A DNA stretch of 64,000 nucleotides from Flavonifractor sp. An92 (lineage in GTDB: Bacteria; Bacillota; Clostridia; Oscillospirales; Oscillospiraceae): positions 1 to 64,000 of the forward strand of contig NZ_NFGZ01000011.1 of the NCBI RefSeq assembly GCF_002159175.1. Direction: 5' to 3'. The notes beneath the pieces were generated by a model. The model had not been told where the DNA came from, did no database searches, and saw only the letters and a list, made by a program, of their open reading frames with translations. How positions within the stretch are numbered: the first letter of the stretch is position 1; each line of letters starts with the position of its first letter. This document shows positions 1 to 6,474 of the stretch, piece by piece. Made by a program: the position numbers and the translations under genes.

Positions 1-110
1 CGGCTTGACCTCGATATGGGTGTCATAGGGAGACTGGTCCGAGTGATACACTTCGACGTGGGCCGGGCCCTCCACGGGCTTAATGGGCCGCCGGGCCAGC
101 GGCCTGGGCG
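1..110. repeat. Left copy of a 110-bp direct repeat
   Basis: Positions 1-110 match 392-501 with one difference (C at 104, T at 495). The match stops abruptly at 110/501 and may extend left beyond the window. In the right copy the sequence encodes an internal part of the 157-aa protein at 236-709. In the left copy it is entered in another frame by the short gene starting at 220. Confidence 0.9.
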
Positions 111-220
111 GGGGAAACGCTGGTCTCGGTATCGGCGTCCTTGGCGCCGAGGATGGCCTTGGCCAAGGCAGCAGCGGCGATGGCGAGGTCGGGGCACTTG
201 ACGGTAACGGTGATGTCCAT
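80..220 (-). CDS. Small phage-type protein, probably truncated by the repeat junction
   Basis: 46 codons from an ATG at 220 with a strong AAGGAGG site 8 bases upstream. The protein starts MDITVTVKCPDLAIAAAALAKA and is Ala-rich, similar in style to small proteins of Firmicute phages and conjugative elements that begin with a beta-strand and an Ala-rich helix. The frame enters the 110-bp repeat at about codon 37 and soon meets a stop, out of frame with the repeat's coding frame. The C-terminus was therefore probably replaced by recombination, or the sequence is misassembled here. Function unknown. It is the last visible gene of the leftward early set of the element. Confidence 0.55.
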   Translation of the reverse strand: MDITVTVKCPDLAIAAAALAKAILGAKDADTETSVSPAQAAGPAAH

Positions 221-235
221 AGATTAGTCCTCCTT

Positions 236-709
236 TTATTTCTCCAGCTCCCGCTGCTCGGCCTTCTTGTAGACCATGTGCGCGGCGTAGCTGATGGCCT
301 GCATCAAGTCGAGCTCGCTAGAGCCCTTGACGCGGAAGTAGGCGCTGTACAGGATCTGCCCGCCATAGGTAACACTGAACCGGACCCGATCCGGCTTGAC
401 CTCGATATGGGTGTCATAGGGAGACTGGTCCGAGTGATACACTTCGACGTGGGCCGGGCCCTCCACGGGCTTAATGGGCCGCCGGGCCAGCGGCTTGGGC
501 GCATCGGGGCGGACATCAGAATCAGCGAGGTCGAAGAGGCGCTTGAAGAGCTCATACTTCCGGGTGGGCATATAACCGTCCTGGAGCACGCGCGACATGA
601 AGCCATGGGAGCAGCCCATCTCCTCCGAAATCTTGGTGAGGGAATAGCGGTTCGCCTTGGCCCAGTTCTGGATTTTCACGGGGTCAATGCTGGTGGTGTT
701 GACGATCAT
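236..709 (-). CDS. Element protein with N-terminal helix-turn-helix
   Basis: 157 aa. Residues about 8-60 (TSIDPVKIQNWAKANRYS, then SLTKISEEMGCSHGFMSRVL) look like a lambda-repressor-type helix-turn-helix, so DNA binding is likely. The rest (from about residue 75) has a proline-rich link and a mixed alpha/beta C-terminal part with no family I recognise. It lies in the leftward gene set driven from the promoter region near 1780. It is followed after 15 bases by the short gene at 220 and contains the right copy of the 110-bp repeat. It may be a second regulator of the element. The exact role is unknown. Confidence 0.7.
   Translation of the reverse strand: MIVNTTSIDPVKIQNWAKANRYSLTKISEEMGCSHGFMSRVLQDGYMPTRKYELFKRLFDLADSDVRPDAPKPLARRPIKPVEGPAHVEVYHSDQSPYDTHIEVKPDRVRFSVTYGGQILYSAYFRVKGSSELDLMQAISYAAHMVYKKAEQRELEK
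392..501. repeat. Right copy of the 110-bp direct repeat
   Basis: Second copy of the repeat at 1-110, lying inside the 157-aa gene on the minus strand, 391 bp from the first. Here the reading frame is intact (ARRPIKPVEGPAHVEVYH region), so this is likely the parental copy. Confidence 0.9.
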
Positions 710-731
710 AACTGTGCATCTCCTTCATCTT

Positions 732-887
732 TTACACTTTGGCGGCTAAGGCCCAGCCCACAAGGCTGACGATGTACGCGAGGACGAAAATCGCGATAGC
801 TCGCTGAATGTTGGCCCGGCGCTTCTCCTGGCGCCGGCGCTCGACACGGTAGCGGTACCGCTCGGCTCGCTTCTCTCTGGCACCCAT
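732..887 (-). CDS. Small basic single-pass membrane protein
   Basis: 51 aa from ATG at 887, with GGAGG about 10 bases upstream; the start lies only 4 bases after the stop of the preceding gene (891). The first 29 residues are strongly basic (MGARREKR-type start, many Arg and Lys). They are followed by one hydrophobic helix (AIAIFVLAYIVSLVGWALAA) and a short tail. The layout predicts a small inner-membrane protein with a positively charged cytoplasmic N-terminus. I recognise no family. This frame was preferred over two overlapping longer frames because only it gives a sensible membrane helix and a well-placed ribosome site. Confidence 0.6.
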   Translation of the reverse strand: MGAREKRAERYRYRVERRRQEKRRANIQRAIAIFVLAYIVSLVGWALAAKV

Positions 888-890
888 GCA

Positions 891-1142
891 TTACACCTCC
901 TTTGCGGTTGGATATTCACGGGAGTCCACAATCGCCTTTGCAATCGCGTCACTCTCGTATCTGACCACGGCCCCGATTCTCACCTCTGGGACCATGTGGC
1001 TTGTAAGCCAGTCCCGCGCAGCAACGCGGTTTCGGTAGCCAAGCTCTCTCGATACCTCGGCCATTGTCATCATCCCGCCGTACAGACGACGGAGCGTGGC
1101 CTGCTTCGCTTGGAGCTGTACCGGATAGCTCGCGGGGGTCAC
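891..1142 (-). CDS. Small DNA-binding protein, excisionase/MerR-like fold
   Basis: 83 aa. The pattern YGGMMTMAEVSRELGY, then RVAARDWL, then a basic strand RIGAVVRYESDAIAKAIV, is that of a winged helix-turn-helix of the excisionase/MerR type: helix-turn-helix, then a wing carrying an Arg-Tyr, then a helix. Its start overlaps the stop of the next upstream gene by 4 bases (1139-1142), which suggests translational coupling. The neighbour at 1139-1366 is a clear paralogue with the same YGG-x-M, ELG and RY-D-IA spacing. One of the two may be the excision factor for the integrase at 2504-3622. Confidence 0.7.
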   Translation of the reverse strand: MTPASYPVQLQAKQATLRRLYGGMMTMAEVSRELGYRNRVAARDWLTSHMVPEVRIGAVVRYESDAIAKAIVDSREYPTAKEV

Positions 1143-1366
1143 GACATGCCACGCCTCTCAACGAGGCGCTGGGCCACGATGTCGGTGTCGTACCGACGGC
1201 GGCCAGAAATCAGAGTGGACGGGATGTCAAGCTCTCGGGCGGCTTTCAACGTGGCGCCCCGGGAGCTGAAGCCCAGCTCATGAATCAGATCCGTGGTGGA
1301 CATGAGCCCACCGTACTCAGCGCGGAGAAGCCGGCGCTTCTGCGCAATCTCCTGGGATAGGGTCAT
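1139..1366 (-). CDS. Small DNA-binding protein, paralogue of the downstream gene
   Basis: 75 aa if started at ATG 1366, which has AGGAGGTGA at the right distance; a longer frame upstream has no good site. The sequence shows YGGLMSTTDLIHELGFSSRG followed by a wing-like basic stretch (ISGRRRYDTDIVAQRLV), the same plan as the gene at 891-1142. The two probably arose by tandem duplication and bind DNA. They may act as excisionase or as a pair of regulators of the element. Confidence 0.7.
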   Translation of the reverse strand: MTLSQEIAQKRRLLRAEYGGLMSTTDLIHELGFSSRGATLKAARELDIPSTLISGRRRYDTDIVAQRLVERRGMS

Positions 1367-1379
1367 TGCGGTCACCTCC

Positions 1380-1562
1380 TCACACTTTATATGGCTTGAC
1401 CACCTTGCCCGTGGCCGGCGCATACATGGCCTCGTACCCGGGCCATCTCACGCACATAACACAATCGAGCACCCACAAGAAGGAGCACTGCTCGATAGGG
1501 GGGATTTTGTGCCCAGCCGCCACGATGGCGGCATGGGCGGATCGTTCTCTCTCGGTAGGCAC
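1380..1562 (-). CDS. Small hypothetical element protein
   Basis: 60 aa, GTG start at 1562 with AAGGAGGAG eight bases upstream, in the end of the preceding gene. It has three cysteines (SFLWVLDCVMCVRWPG region), two of them as a C-x2-C pair, which is too few for a convincing metal site. It sits between the 55-aa gene and the two small DNA-binding proteins. The arrangement supports a true gene. Function unknown. Confidence 0.5.
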   Translation of the reverse strand: MPTERERSAHAAIVAAGHKIPPIEQCSFLWVLDCVMCVRWPGYEAMYAPATGKVVKPYKV

Positions 1563-1565
1563 AGA

Positions 1566-1733
1566 CTACTCCTCCTTCTCGGCGCTGACGGCGCCACGGT
1601 TCTCGACGTCCGAAGCCTCGGAGTTCAGACTGAGGCCCTGGGCCACGCCCAGCAGCTGATACTGCCGCTCGGGGGGCAGCTGCTGGCTGGCGGTCAGGAT
1701 GTCATCGACCAGCTGCTTTTGCTTCTCGCTCAC
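1566..1733 (-). CDS. Small alpha-helical element protein, first leftward gene
   Basis: 55 aa from GTG 1733 with AGGAGGTGA just upstream. The protein (MSEKQKQLVDDILTASQQLP, then PERQYQLLGVAQGLSL) resembles the short helical proteins often found beside phage repressors, with a conserved Leu-Leu-Gly-x-x-x-Gly core. It is the first gene of the leftward transcript and starts about 30 bases after the minus-strand -10 box at 1761-1766. A role in control of lysogeny or copy number is possible but unproven. Confidence 0.6.
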   Translation of the reverse strand: MSEKQKQLVDDILTASQQLPPERQYQLLGVAQGLSLNSEASDVENRGAVSAEKEE

Positions 1734-1760
1734 TGTGTTCACCTCCTGTCGTGTGAATAC

Positions 1761-1852
1761 ATCATAGCACCACAGTTATGTATTGTCAATACAAAAATCA
1801 CAAAAATGTCTAGCACCGTGTATTGACAATACAATGGGGCCTGGGCTATAAT
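1761..1852. promoter_or_regulatory. Divergent promoters with twin palindromic operators
   Basis: Two 15-bp near-perfect palindromes, TGTATTGTCAATACA (1779-1793) and its reverse complement TGTATTGACAATACA (1819-1833), are centred 40 bp apart. Each contains a consensus -35 box. On the plus strand TTGACA 1823-1828 and TATAAT 1847-1852 are 18 bases apart, for the repressor gene. On the minus strand TTGACA 1789-1784 and TATGAT 1766-1761 are 17 bases apart, for the leftward genes. The XRE protein at 1876 is the obvious candidate to bind both and switch the element. Confidence 0.85.
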
Positions 1853-1875
1853 GTGTAGCAGAAAGGAGGGATCCG

Positions 1876-2259
1876 ATGAACGAGCGAATAAAACAAATCC
1901 GCCTCGCTCTCGGCCTATCGCAGGACGAGTTCGGGCGGCGGCTCGGCGTGACGCGCGGCGCTATTACCAATATAGAACTCCATAAAGTAGATCCGAAGCC
2001 GCTTTTTGTAGACTTGGTCTGCCGGGAGTTCTCTGTGAACAAAGACTGGCTTGAAACCGGAGTGGGCGAAATGTTCAGTCCAAAGACGCGAAACGAAGAG
2101 CTGTTTGAGTTCGCAGCCAGGGTGGCCGAGGGCGATCCGCGGTCTATCCAGTCCCAGCTGCTGGCCGTTATGGCTCGTCTGACTGACGAGCAGTGGGAAG
2201 TCCTTGCCCAGGTGGCGAAAGAGCTCGTCGAGGAAATGAAAAAAGCGGACCCGGATTAA
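1876..2259 (+). CDS. XRE-family repressor of the integrated element
   Basis: 127 aa. Residues 3-58 form a classic Cro/CI-type helix-turn-helix (RLALGLSQDEFGRRLGVTRG, then AITNIE), followed by the NKDWLETGVGEMF segment typical of Firmicute phage repressors. The C-terminal 50 residues are helical and probably make dimers. There is no LexA-type Ser/Lys protease domain, so it cannot cleave itself. The start ATG 1876 has AAAGGAGGG upstream. It is driven by a promoter that overlaps its likely operator (1819-1833), so it probably represses itself and the divergent early genes. Confidence 0.9.
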   Translation: MNERIKQIRLALGLSQDEFGRRLGVTRGAITNIELHKVDPKPLFVDLVCREFSVNKDWLETGVGEMFSPKTRNEELFEFAARVAEGDPRSIQSQLLAVMARLTDEQWEVLAQVAKELVEEMKKADPD

Positions 2260-2270
2260 CCGGGCCCGCA
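2246..2270. other. Hairpin at the end of the repressor gene
   Basis: GCGGACCCGG and CCGGGCCCGC form a 10-bp stem with one mismatch, overlapping the repressor stop codon. No T-run follows, so it is a weak terminator or an RNA-stabilising stem. Confidence 0.4.
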
Positions 2271-2278
2271 GGAGGGCG

Positions 2279-2383
2279 CTATTTGATGATCGCCTGGACG
2301 ATTCTCAGAATCAGTTCAAGCTGTCGGGCGCTGGCTTTGTCCAGCAACAGGTTGATACGTTCAGTGAGTATTTTCGGCGTCAT
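2279..2383 (-). CDS. 34-aa helical protein between repressor and integrase
   Basis: Very short reading frame, ATG at 2383 preceded by a GGAGGG site, giving MTPKILTERINLLLDKASAR and then QLELILRIVQAIIK. The sequence is one amphipathic helix pair, in the style of tiny proteins found next to phage repressors in Firmicutes. It is antisense to and convergent with the repressor gene. Size and position make it tentative. Confidence 0.4.
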   Translation of the reverse strand: MTPKILTERINLLLDKASARQLELILRIVQAIIK

Positions 2384-2435
2384 ATAGCGCCCTCCCCTCC
2401 CTCATAACAGAAATCAGGTGTTCTAGGATATTATA

Positions 2436-2447
2436 GAACGCTTGTTC
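2436..2447. promoter_or_regulatory. LexA/DinR-type SOS box upstream of the integrase
   Basis: GAACGCTTGTTC fits the Gram-positive LexA consensus GAAC-N4-GTTC exactly. It lies 56 bases before the integrase start. A TATTAT (2429-2434) next to it could be a -10 box and a further GTTC half site lies at 2420-2423. The box would couple integrase expression to DNA damage. Confidence 0.6.
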
Positions 2448-2503
2448 TATTTTTGCAAGGGTAAAAAGATGCAACAACGCGGCTATGGAGACTGGAGGTG
2501 CAT

Positions 2504-3622
2504 ATGCGGTACATAAGGAAAACAGCGCGTTATGGAGGCAAAAAATACGAAGCCTATGGCAAAACTGAGCTGGAGGCAATGACAAAGCTGGCTGAGAAGC
2601 TGGCGGCGGCGAAGCGTGGAGAAGAGCTCGTAAGCGGGTCAATGACGGTGGACGCCTGGTATCGCGAGTGGAAGGCGACATACAAGGATCCGAAGGGCCT
2701 TACAGCCAAAAGCCTCGGTATGTACGACGAAAAATACCGGGGATACATTAAGCCTGCCATTGGGAATCTGAAGCTGAAGGATGTCAAAGATGTCTATTTG
2801 CAAAAGCTGCTCAACAGTCAGGCCGGGAAGTCAGCGAGTCATGTAAAGAAGCTGCGCATGGTGCTCCAGGAGCTTTTCAGGCGAGCACGGCAGTCCAGAC
2901 TCATACCATACGACCCAGCCGAGATGCTGGAGCTCCCGGTCGTATCGGAAGGCAAGCGCCGGTCGATCACGGAGGCCGAGCGGGCCGCCATATTGGCCGT
3001 GGCGCCACAGCACCGGGCCGGGCTCTGGGTGCTGACTATGCTCTACACCGGTATGCGCCCGGGTGAAACGGCTACGCTGGTATGGGCTGACGTGGACTTC
3101 GACCGGAATGAGATTCATGTCCACACCGCATGGGAGAGCGGAAGCGGTCGTATAAAGGGGCCAAAGACAGCCGCCGGGGTTCGGGATATCCCGATTCACG
3201 CCGATCTTCGATGGCGGCTCCTGGAAGCCAGAGGGGAGCCGTTCGCCCCCGTGTTTCCGACGGGGTCTGGCGGGCGGCAGAATGAGAATAGCCTTCGCCG
3301 GATGTGGACCGGGTTCAAGCGGGAACTCGACATCTATATGGGCGCGGAGCTCTACCGAAATAAGATCGTGCGCTCGGTAGTGGCCGAGGACCTTACGCCC
3401 TATTGCCTTCGGCACACGTTCTGCACGGACCTCCAGCGCGCGGGGGTAGCGATCAATGTGGCCAAGGAGCTCATGGGCCATTCGGACATCCAGACGACGG
3501 CCAACATATACACACACCGGGATAGCGATACGCTGCACAGCAGTATGGCGCTTCTGGACGGCAGCGGTGGTAAAGGTGGTGGTACTGGAGAGGGTGTGGA
3601 ATGTAAATCCGTTGCGCGGTAA
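2504..3622 (+). CDS. int: Tyrosine recombinase (integrase) of the element
   Basis: 372 aa from ATG 2504 (GGAGG five bases upstream; a GTG at 2498 is in frame but overlaps that site). Plan: N-terminal AP2-like arm-binding region (about 1-55), SAM-like core-binding domain (about 60-150), and catalytic domain (about 165-350). Catalytic residues visible are Arg in TGMRPGE, the HLR-type motif in YCLRHTFCTDL, His in LMGHSDIQTT, and the Tyr nucleophile in ANIYTH. It cuts and rejoins DNA to insert or excise the element. The gene ends 27 bases before the tRNA-derived attachment site, as usual for tRNA-targeting integrases. Confidence 0.95.
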   Translation: MRYIRKTARYGGKKYEAYGKTELEAMTKLAEKLAAAKRGEELVSGSMTVDAWYREWKATYKDPKGLTAKSLGMYDEKYRGYIKPAIGNLKLKDVKDVYLQKLLNSQAGKSASHVKKLRMVLQELFRRARQSRLIPYDPAEMLELPVVSEGKRRSITEAERAAILAVAPQHRAGLWVLTMLYTGMRPGETATLVWADVDFDRNEIHVHTAWESGSGRIKGPKTAAGVRDIPIHADLRWRLLEARGEPFAPVFPTGSGGRQNENSLRRMWTGFKRELDIYMGAELYRNKIVRSVVAEDLTPYCLRHTFCTDLQRAGVAINVAKELMGHSDIQTTANIYTHRDSDTLHSSMALLDGSGGKGGGTGEGVECKSVAR

Positions 3623-3649
3623 TGACTTCGGGCCATAGCGGTACACTGC

Positions 3650-3694
3650 TTCCGGTTCTGAATGTTGGGGGTTCGAGTCCCTTCGGGCGTACCA
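3650..3694 (+). other. Attachment site: displaced 3' half of tRNA-Arg(CCG)
   Basis: From 3650 the sequence reads as the second half of a tRNA: anticodon loop TTCCGGT (anticodon CCG), stem TCTGA, variable bases, T-stem GGGGG, T-loop TTCGAGT, acceptor strand CGGGCGT, then A and CCA. The five bases before the loop (ACTGC) do not pair with TCTGA, and no 5' half exists upstream. The identity therefore starts in the anticodon loop, the usual crossover point. The intact tRNA should lie at the other end of the element, left of the window. Confidence 0.85.
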
Positions 3695-3730
3695 AAAGTC
3701 CTGCAGCTATTTGGCTGCAGGACTTTTTTG
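3695..3730 (+). terminator. Rho-independent terminator behind the tRNA fragment
   Basis: AAAAGTCCTGCAGC and GCTGCAGGACTTTT pair around a TATTTG loop, followed by further T residues. It is probably the original tRNA terminator, carried with the chromosome side of the attachment site. Confidence 0.9.
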
Positions 3731-3911
3731 TATTCCGGGAGTGGGTGGCAGCTTATCGCCGGTCCGGTTCCGCTCGCCGCAGCGGCAGTATCAGCAATCT
3801 CTATAAAGCGGCAGGAAAAAACAAATCCACATGCGGCGGCAAAAATGGTATACTTTACATCATGTTCCGATCAAACCGGCAGTATATGTGAACAGAGTGA
3901 AAGGTGCGATT

Positions 3912-4991
3912 ATGGTCAGACTGCAAACATGTTCCGCGGACCTCATGACCCCGGTCGAGCGAAAGAGAGCCATTGAACACGGCGAGAGCTTTGACCGGTT
4001 CCCCGCGGTCCCTTTTATGAGCGAATTTAAGTGTGAGTTTTCCGGCATCACCCCCAAAGACCTCTGGTATGATCCGGTCAAAATGGTGGAGGCGGAGATC
4101 CTGCCCTTTAACCGCTACGGGTATGACCGTATGGTGCTCGGGCCGAATACGCGCGGGATCGCGGAAGCGCTGGGCGCCAGCTTTGTGTATCCGGCCCAGG
4201 GGGCGCCATACCTGGAGACGCCCTATCTTCAGGAGTATGTGCAGCTGGACACCATGGAGCCTGTGGACGCGTTCCGCAGCCCCAGGATCCAGATCTTTGC
4301 TCAGGCCGCGGAGCTCCTGGCCGAAGAGGCGGGGAACATCGTCCCACTGGAAATGAGCATCGGAGGGCCCTTCACCATCGCGGCCAATCTGCGGGGCGTG
4401 GAGACGCTGCTCCGGGATTGCAGAAAGCACCCCGAAGAGATCCACCGCCTGATGCGCCTGGTGACCGAGAGCCAGAAGAGCTGCATCGACCTGGCCGCCG
4501 TCTATGGGTTCGGCATTGCCATGGCGGAGCCGGTGGCAAATCCCGGCCTGCTGGGGCCCAAGATGTATGAGGTTTTCGTATTTCCCTATACCAAAGAGCT
4601 CACCGACTATGCCGCGGAAAAAACGGGGAAAAAAGTCTCCCTCCACATGTGCGGAAAGACGGACCGCATCTGGAAGTACCTTTCCCAGTATCAGCTGAAT
4701 GAAGTGAGCCTGGACAACATCGTGGATTTGGCGCTGGCCGCGGAAGAGCTGGGAAGTCAGGTCCCGATCGCCGGAAACGTCGATCCGGTGGGCATCATTC
4801 TGAATGGGAGCCCGGACGAGATCCGGCAGTCTGTCCTGGCGTGTATCCAGCAGGGAAGCAAGGCCGCGAAGGGCTATACCCTGGCCACCGGGTGCGACAT
4901 TCCGGAGATGACCGCCCCGGAAAAAATCGATTCGTTCATGGAGGCCGCGCGAGAAATATCGAAAATACTGATAAAGGGCGACCATTTATAG
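3912..4991 (+). CDS. URO-D-family methyltransferase (MtaA/CmuA type)
   Basis: 359 aa from ATG 3912 (AAGGTG upstream); a longer frame from 3831 lacks a site. The fold is that of uroporphyrinogen decarboxylase. It carries the zinc signature of corrinoid or coenzyme methyltransferases: His245-x-Cys247 (HMCG) and Cys328 (ATGC), which true HemE lacks. Such enzymes move methyl groups between a corrinoid protein and a thiol or tetrahydrofolate. It lies 110 bp before a sugar-type binding protein gene on the same strand, an unusual partner. Three relatives occur in the operon at 8298-13679. Substrate unknown. Confidence 0.8.
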   Translation: MVRLQTCSADLMTPVERKRAIEHGESFDRFPAVPFMSEFKCEFSGITPKDLWYDPVKMVEAEILPFNRYGYDRMVLGPNTRGIAEALGASFVYPAQGAPYLETPYLQEYVQLDTMEPVDAFRSPRIQIFAQAAELLAEEAGNIVPLEMSIGGPFTIAANLRGVETLLRDCRKHPEEIHRLMRLVTESQKSCIDLAAVYGFGIAMAEPVANPGLLGPKMYEVFVFPYTKELTDYAAEKTGKKVSLHMCGKTDRIWKYLSQYQLNEVSLDNIVDLALAAEELGSQVPIAGNVDPVGIILNGSPDEIRQSVLACIQQGSKAAKGYTLATGCDIPEMTAPEKIDSFMEAAREISKILIKGDHL

Positions 4992-5002
4992 ACAATCCAA
5001 AT

Positions 5003-5031
5003 TGGAAAAGCGTGGATTCTGGTGTTATACT
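5003..5031 (+). promoter_or_regulatory. Promoter for the sugar ABC importer
   Basis: TTGGAA (5003-5008), 17 bases, TATACT (5026-5031), 70 bases before the binding-protein start. Direct reading of the sequence; it would uncouple the importer from the methyltransferase gene upstream. Confidence 0.55.
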
Positions 5032-5101
5032 GTCACTTACGCATAACAGCATAAAAATACCGTTGTTTGCAGGAAGACAGGATCGTAGGAGGAAGAATCA
5101 A

Positions 5102-6400
5102 ATGCGCAAAAGAGTGTTCAGTCTTATGCTCGCGGCCACGATGGTCGGTATGACTCTGGCCGGGTGCAGCACGGCCGGAAAGCCCCAGGATTCCGACAGT
5201 GCCAGCAAAACCCTGGATGTGTGGCTGGCGCCCCTGGATGACGACACGAAGAACAACTGGGACAGCCTTCTGACCGAGTGGGAGGAAGAGCACGACTGCG
5301 ACGTGAACATCACCGTCATCCCCTGGGACAAGTACCAGGAGACCTATACCACCGCCATGAGCTCCGGCGAGATCCCGGATGTGGGCTATATGTATAACGA
5401 GATGTTCCCCACCTTTATCGAGGCCGGTGCGGTGGTGGACATGTCCGAGTACATCACCGACGAGGACCGCGCGGAGTACAAGTATCTGGACAACGGCAAC
5501 ATCATGGGCGGCCAGTACGGCTGGCCCATCGTGACCGGCGTTCCCTTTATCCTCTACTACAATGTGGACATCCTCAACGAACTGGGTGAGGAGCCCCCCG
5601 AGACCTGGGACGACTTCGTCCGCATCTGCCAGAAGGCCACCCAGGACACCGACGGCGACGGCCAGATCGACCAGTACGGCTATGCTGTGGGCATGAACAC
5701 CAGCGACATCGGCCCGGTGCAGATCCTGAACGCCTACTACTACAGCGTGCTGTGGCAGAACGGCAGCAACATCTATAACGACGACCTGAAGTCTGTGGCC
5801 TTCGCCAACGAAGCCGGCGTGGAGGCGATGACCTGGATGAAGGACCTGACCCAGTACATGAACCCCGACTTCATGTCCTATTCGTGGTCTGAGGCGTTTT
5901 CCACCATCTTCGGCACCGGCAAGGCCGCCTTTGGTGTCAACCGCTCTTCCCAGACCGATGAGACCACCTATGCCGAGGCCTATCCCGATCTGAACTGGGA
6001 TTATGTGACCTCCCTCAAGAATGTGGACTACGGCACCTTCGGCGCGACCGACTCTCTGACTCTGATGTCCGCCGCGGAGGACAAGGACCTGGCCATGGAC
6101 TTCATCAAGTACGTGACCAGCGCCGAGTTCATGGAGCAGTATCACGCCAAGTGCCCCGGTGCGGCTCTGACGGAGACCGAGTCCTACGTGGGCGACCCCA
6201 AGATGGAGCGCATCTACACCGAGGACAAGGACAAGTGGCACGGGATCCAGGTGGGCCCCTGCAGCTCGGACATCCTGACCCAGCTCGCCGCCGATCTCCA
6301 GGGCATCATGACCGGGGAGCTGACCGTGGAAGAGGGCCTGGCTGAGGCGGAGGAGTACTCCAACAACCTGCTGAACGAATACTGGGCCGAGCAGGGATAA
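5102..6400 (+). CDS. Sugar-type ABC importer, substrate-binding lipoprotein
   Basis: 432 aa. ATG 5102 has AGGAGG upstream and starts a lipoprotein signal (lipobox LAGC, Cys22). The body has the features of family 1 binding proteins for oligosaccharides and polyols (YYNVDILNELGEEPPETWDD region, tryptophan-rich cleft). A DTDGDGQID stretch looks like a calcium-binding loop. It delivers a carbohydrate to the two permeases downstream. A terminator-like hairpin follows its stop codon, which should make it more abundant than the membrane parts. The ligand cannot be told from the sequence. Confidence 0.9.
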   Translation: MRKRVFSLMLAATMVGMTLAGCSTAGKPQDSDSASKTLDVWLAPLDDDTKNNWDSLLTEWEEEHDCDVNITVIPWDKYQETYTTAMSSGEIPDVGYMYNEMFPTFIEAGAVVDMSEYITDEDRAEYKYLDNGNIMGGQYGWPIVTGVPFILYYNVDILNELGEEPPETWDDFVRICQKATQDTDGDGQIDQYGYAVGMNTSDIGPVQILNAYYYSVLWQNGSNIYNDDLKSVAFANEAGVEAMTWMKDLTQYMNPDFMSYSWSEAFSTIFGTGKAAFGVNRSSQTDETTYAEAYPDLNWDYVTSLKNVDYGTFGATDSLTLMSAAEDKDLAMDFIKYVTSAEFMEQYHAKCPGAALTETESYVGDPKMERIYTEDKDKWHGIQVGPCSSDILTQLAADLQGIMTGELTVEEGLAEAEEYSNNLLNEYWAEQG

Positions 6401-6413
6401 CAGCATAAAAGAA

Positions 6414-6445
6414 GAAAAGCCCGCCGCGTGTGGGCTTTTCTTTTA
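6414..6445 (+). terminator. Hairpin between binding protein and permease genes
   Basis: GAAAAGCCC (6414-6422) pairs with GGGCTTTTC (6432-6440), followed by TTTT. Probably a leaky terminator setting the ratio of binding protein to permease. Confidence 0.8.
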
Positions 6446-6474
6446 TCTAATTGTGTCATAGAGGAACTGAGAAG

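Noticed and set aside
706-952. Two 61- and 68-codon frames on the minus strand
   Set aside because: Their products are Pro/Ser/Arg-rich without structure, while the overlapping 51-aa frame gives a basic head and a clear membrane helix.
2193-2387. 64-codon plus-strand frame after the repressor gene
   Set aside because: It starts inside the repressor gene and has no ribosome site; the opposite 34-aa frame has a better one.
3620-3694. Complete tRNA gene at the right end of the element
   Set aside because: Only the 3' half is present; the sequence before the anticodon loop cannot form the D-arm or the 5' acceptor strand.
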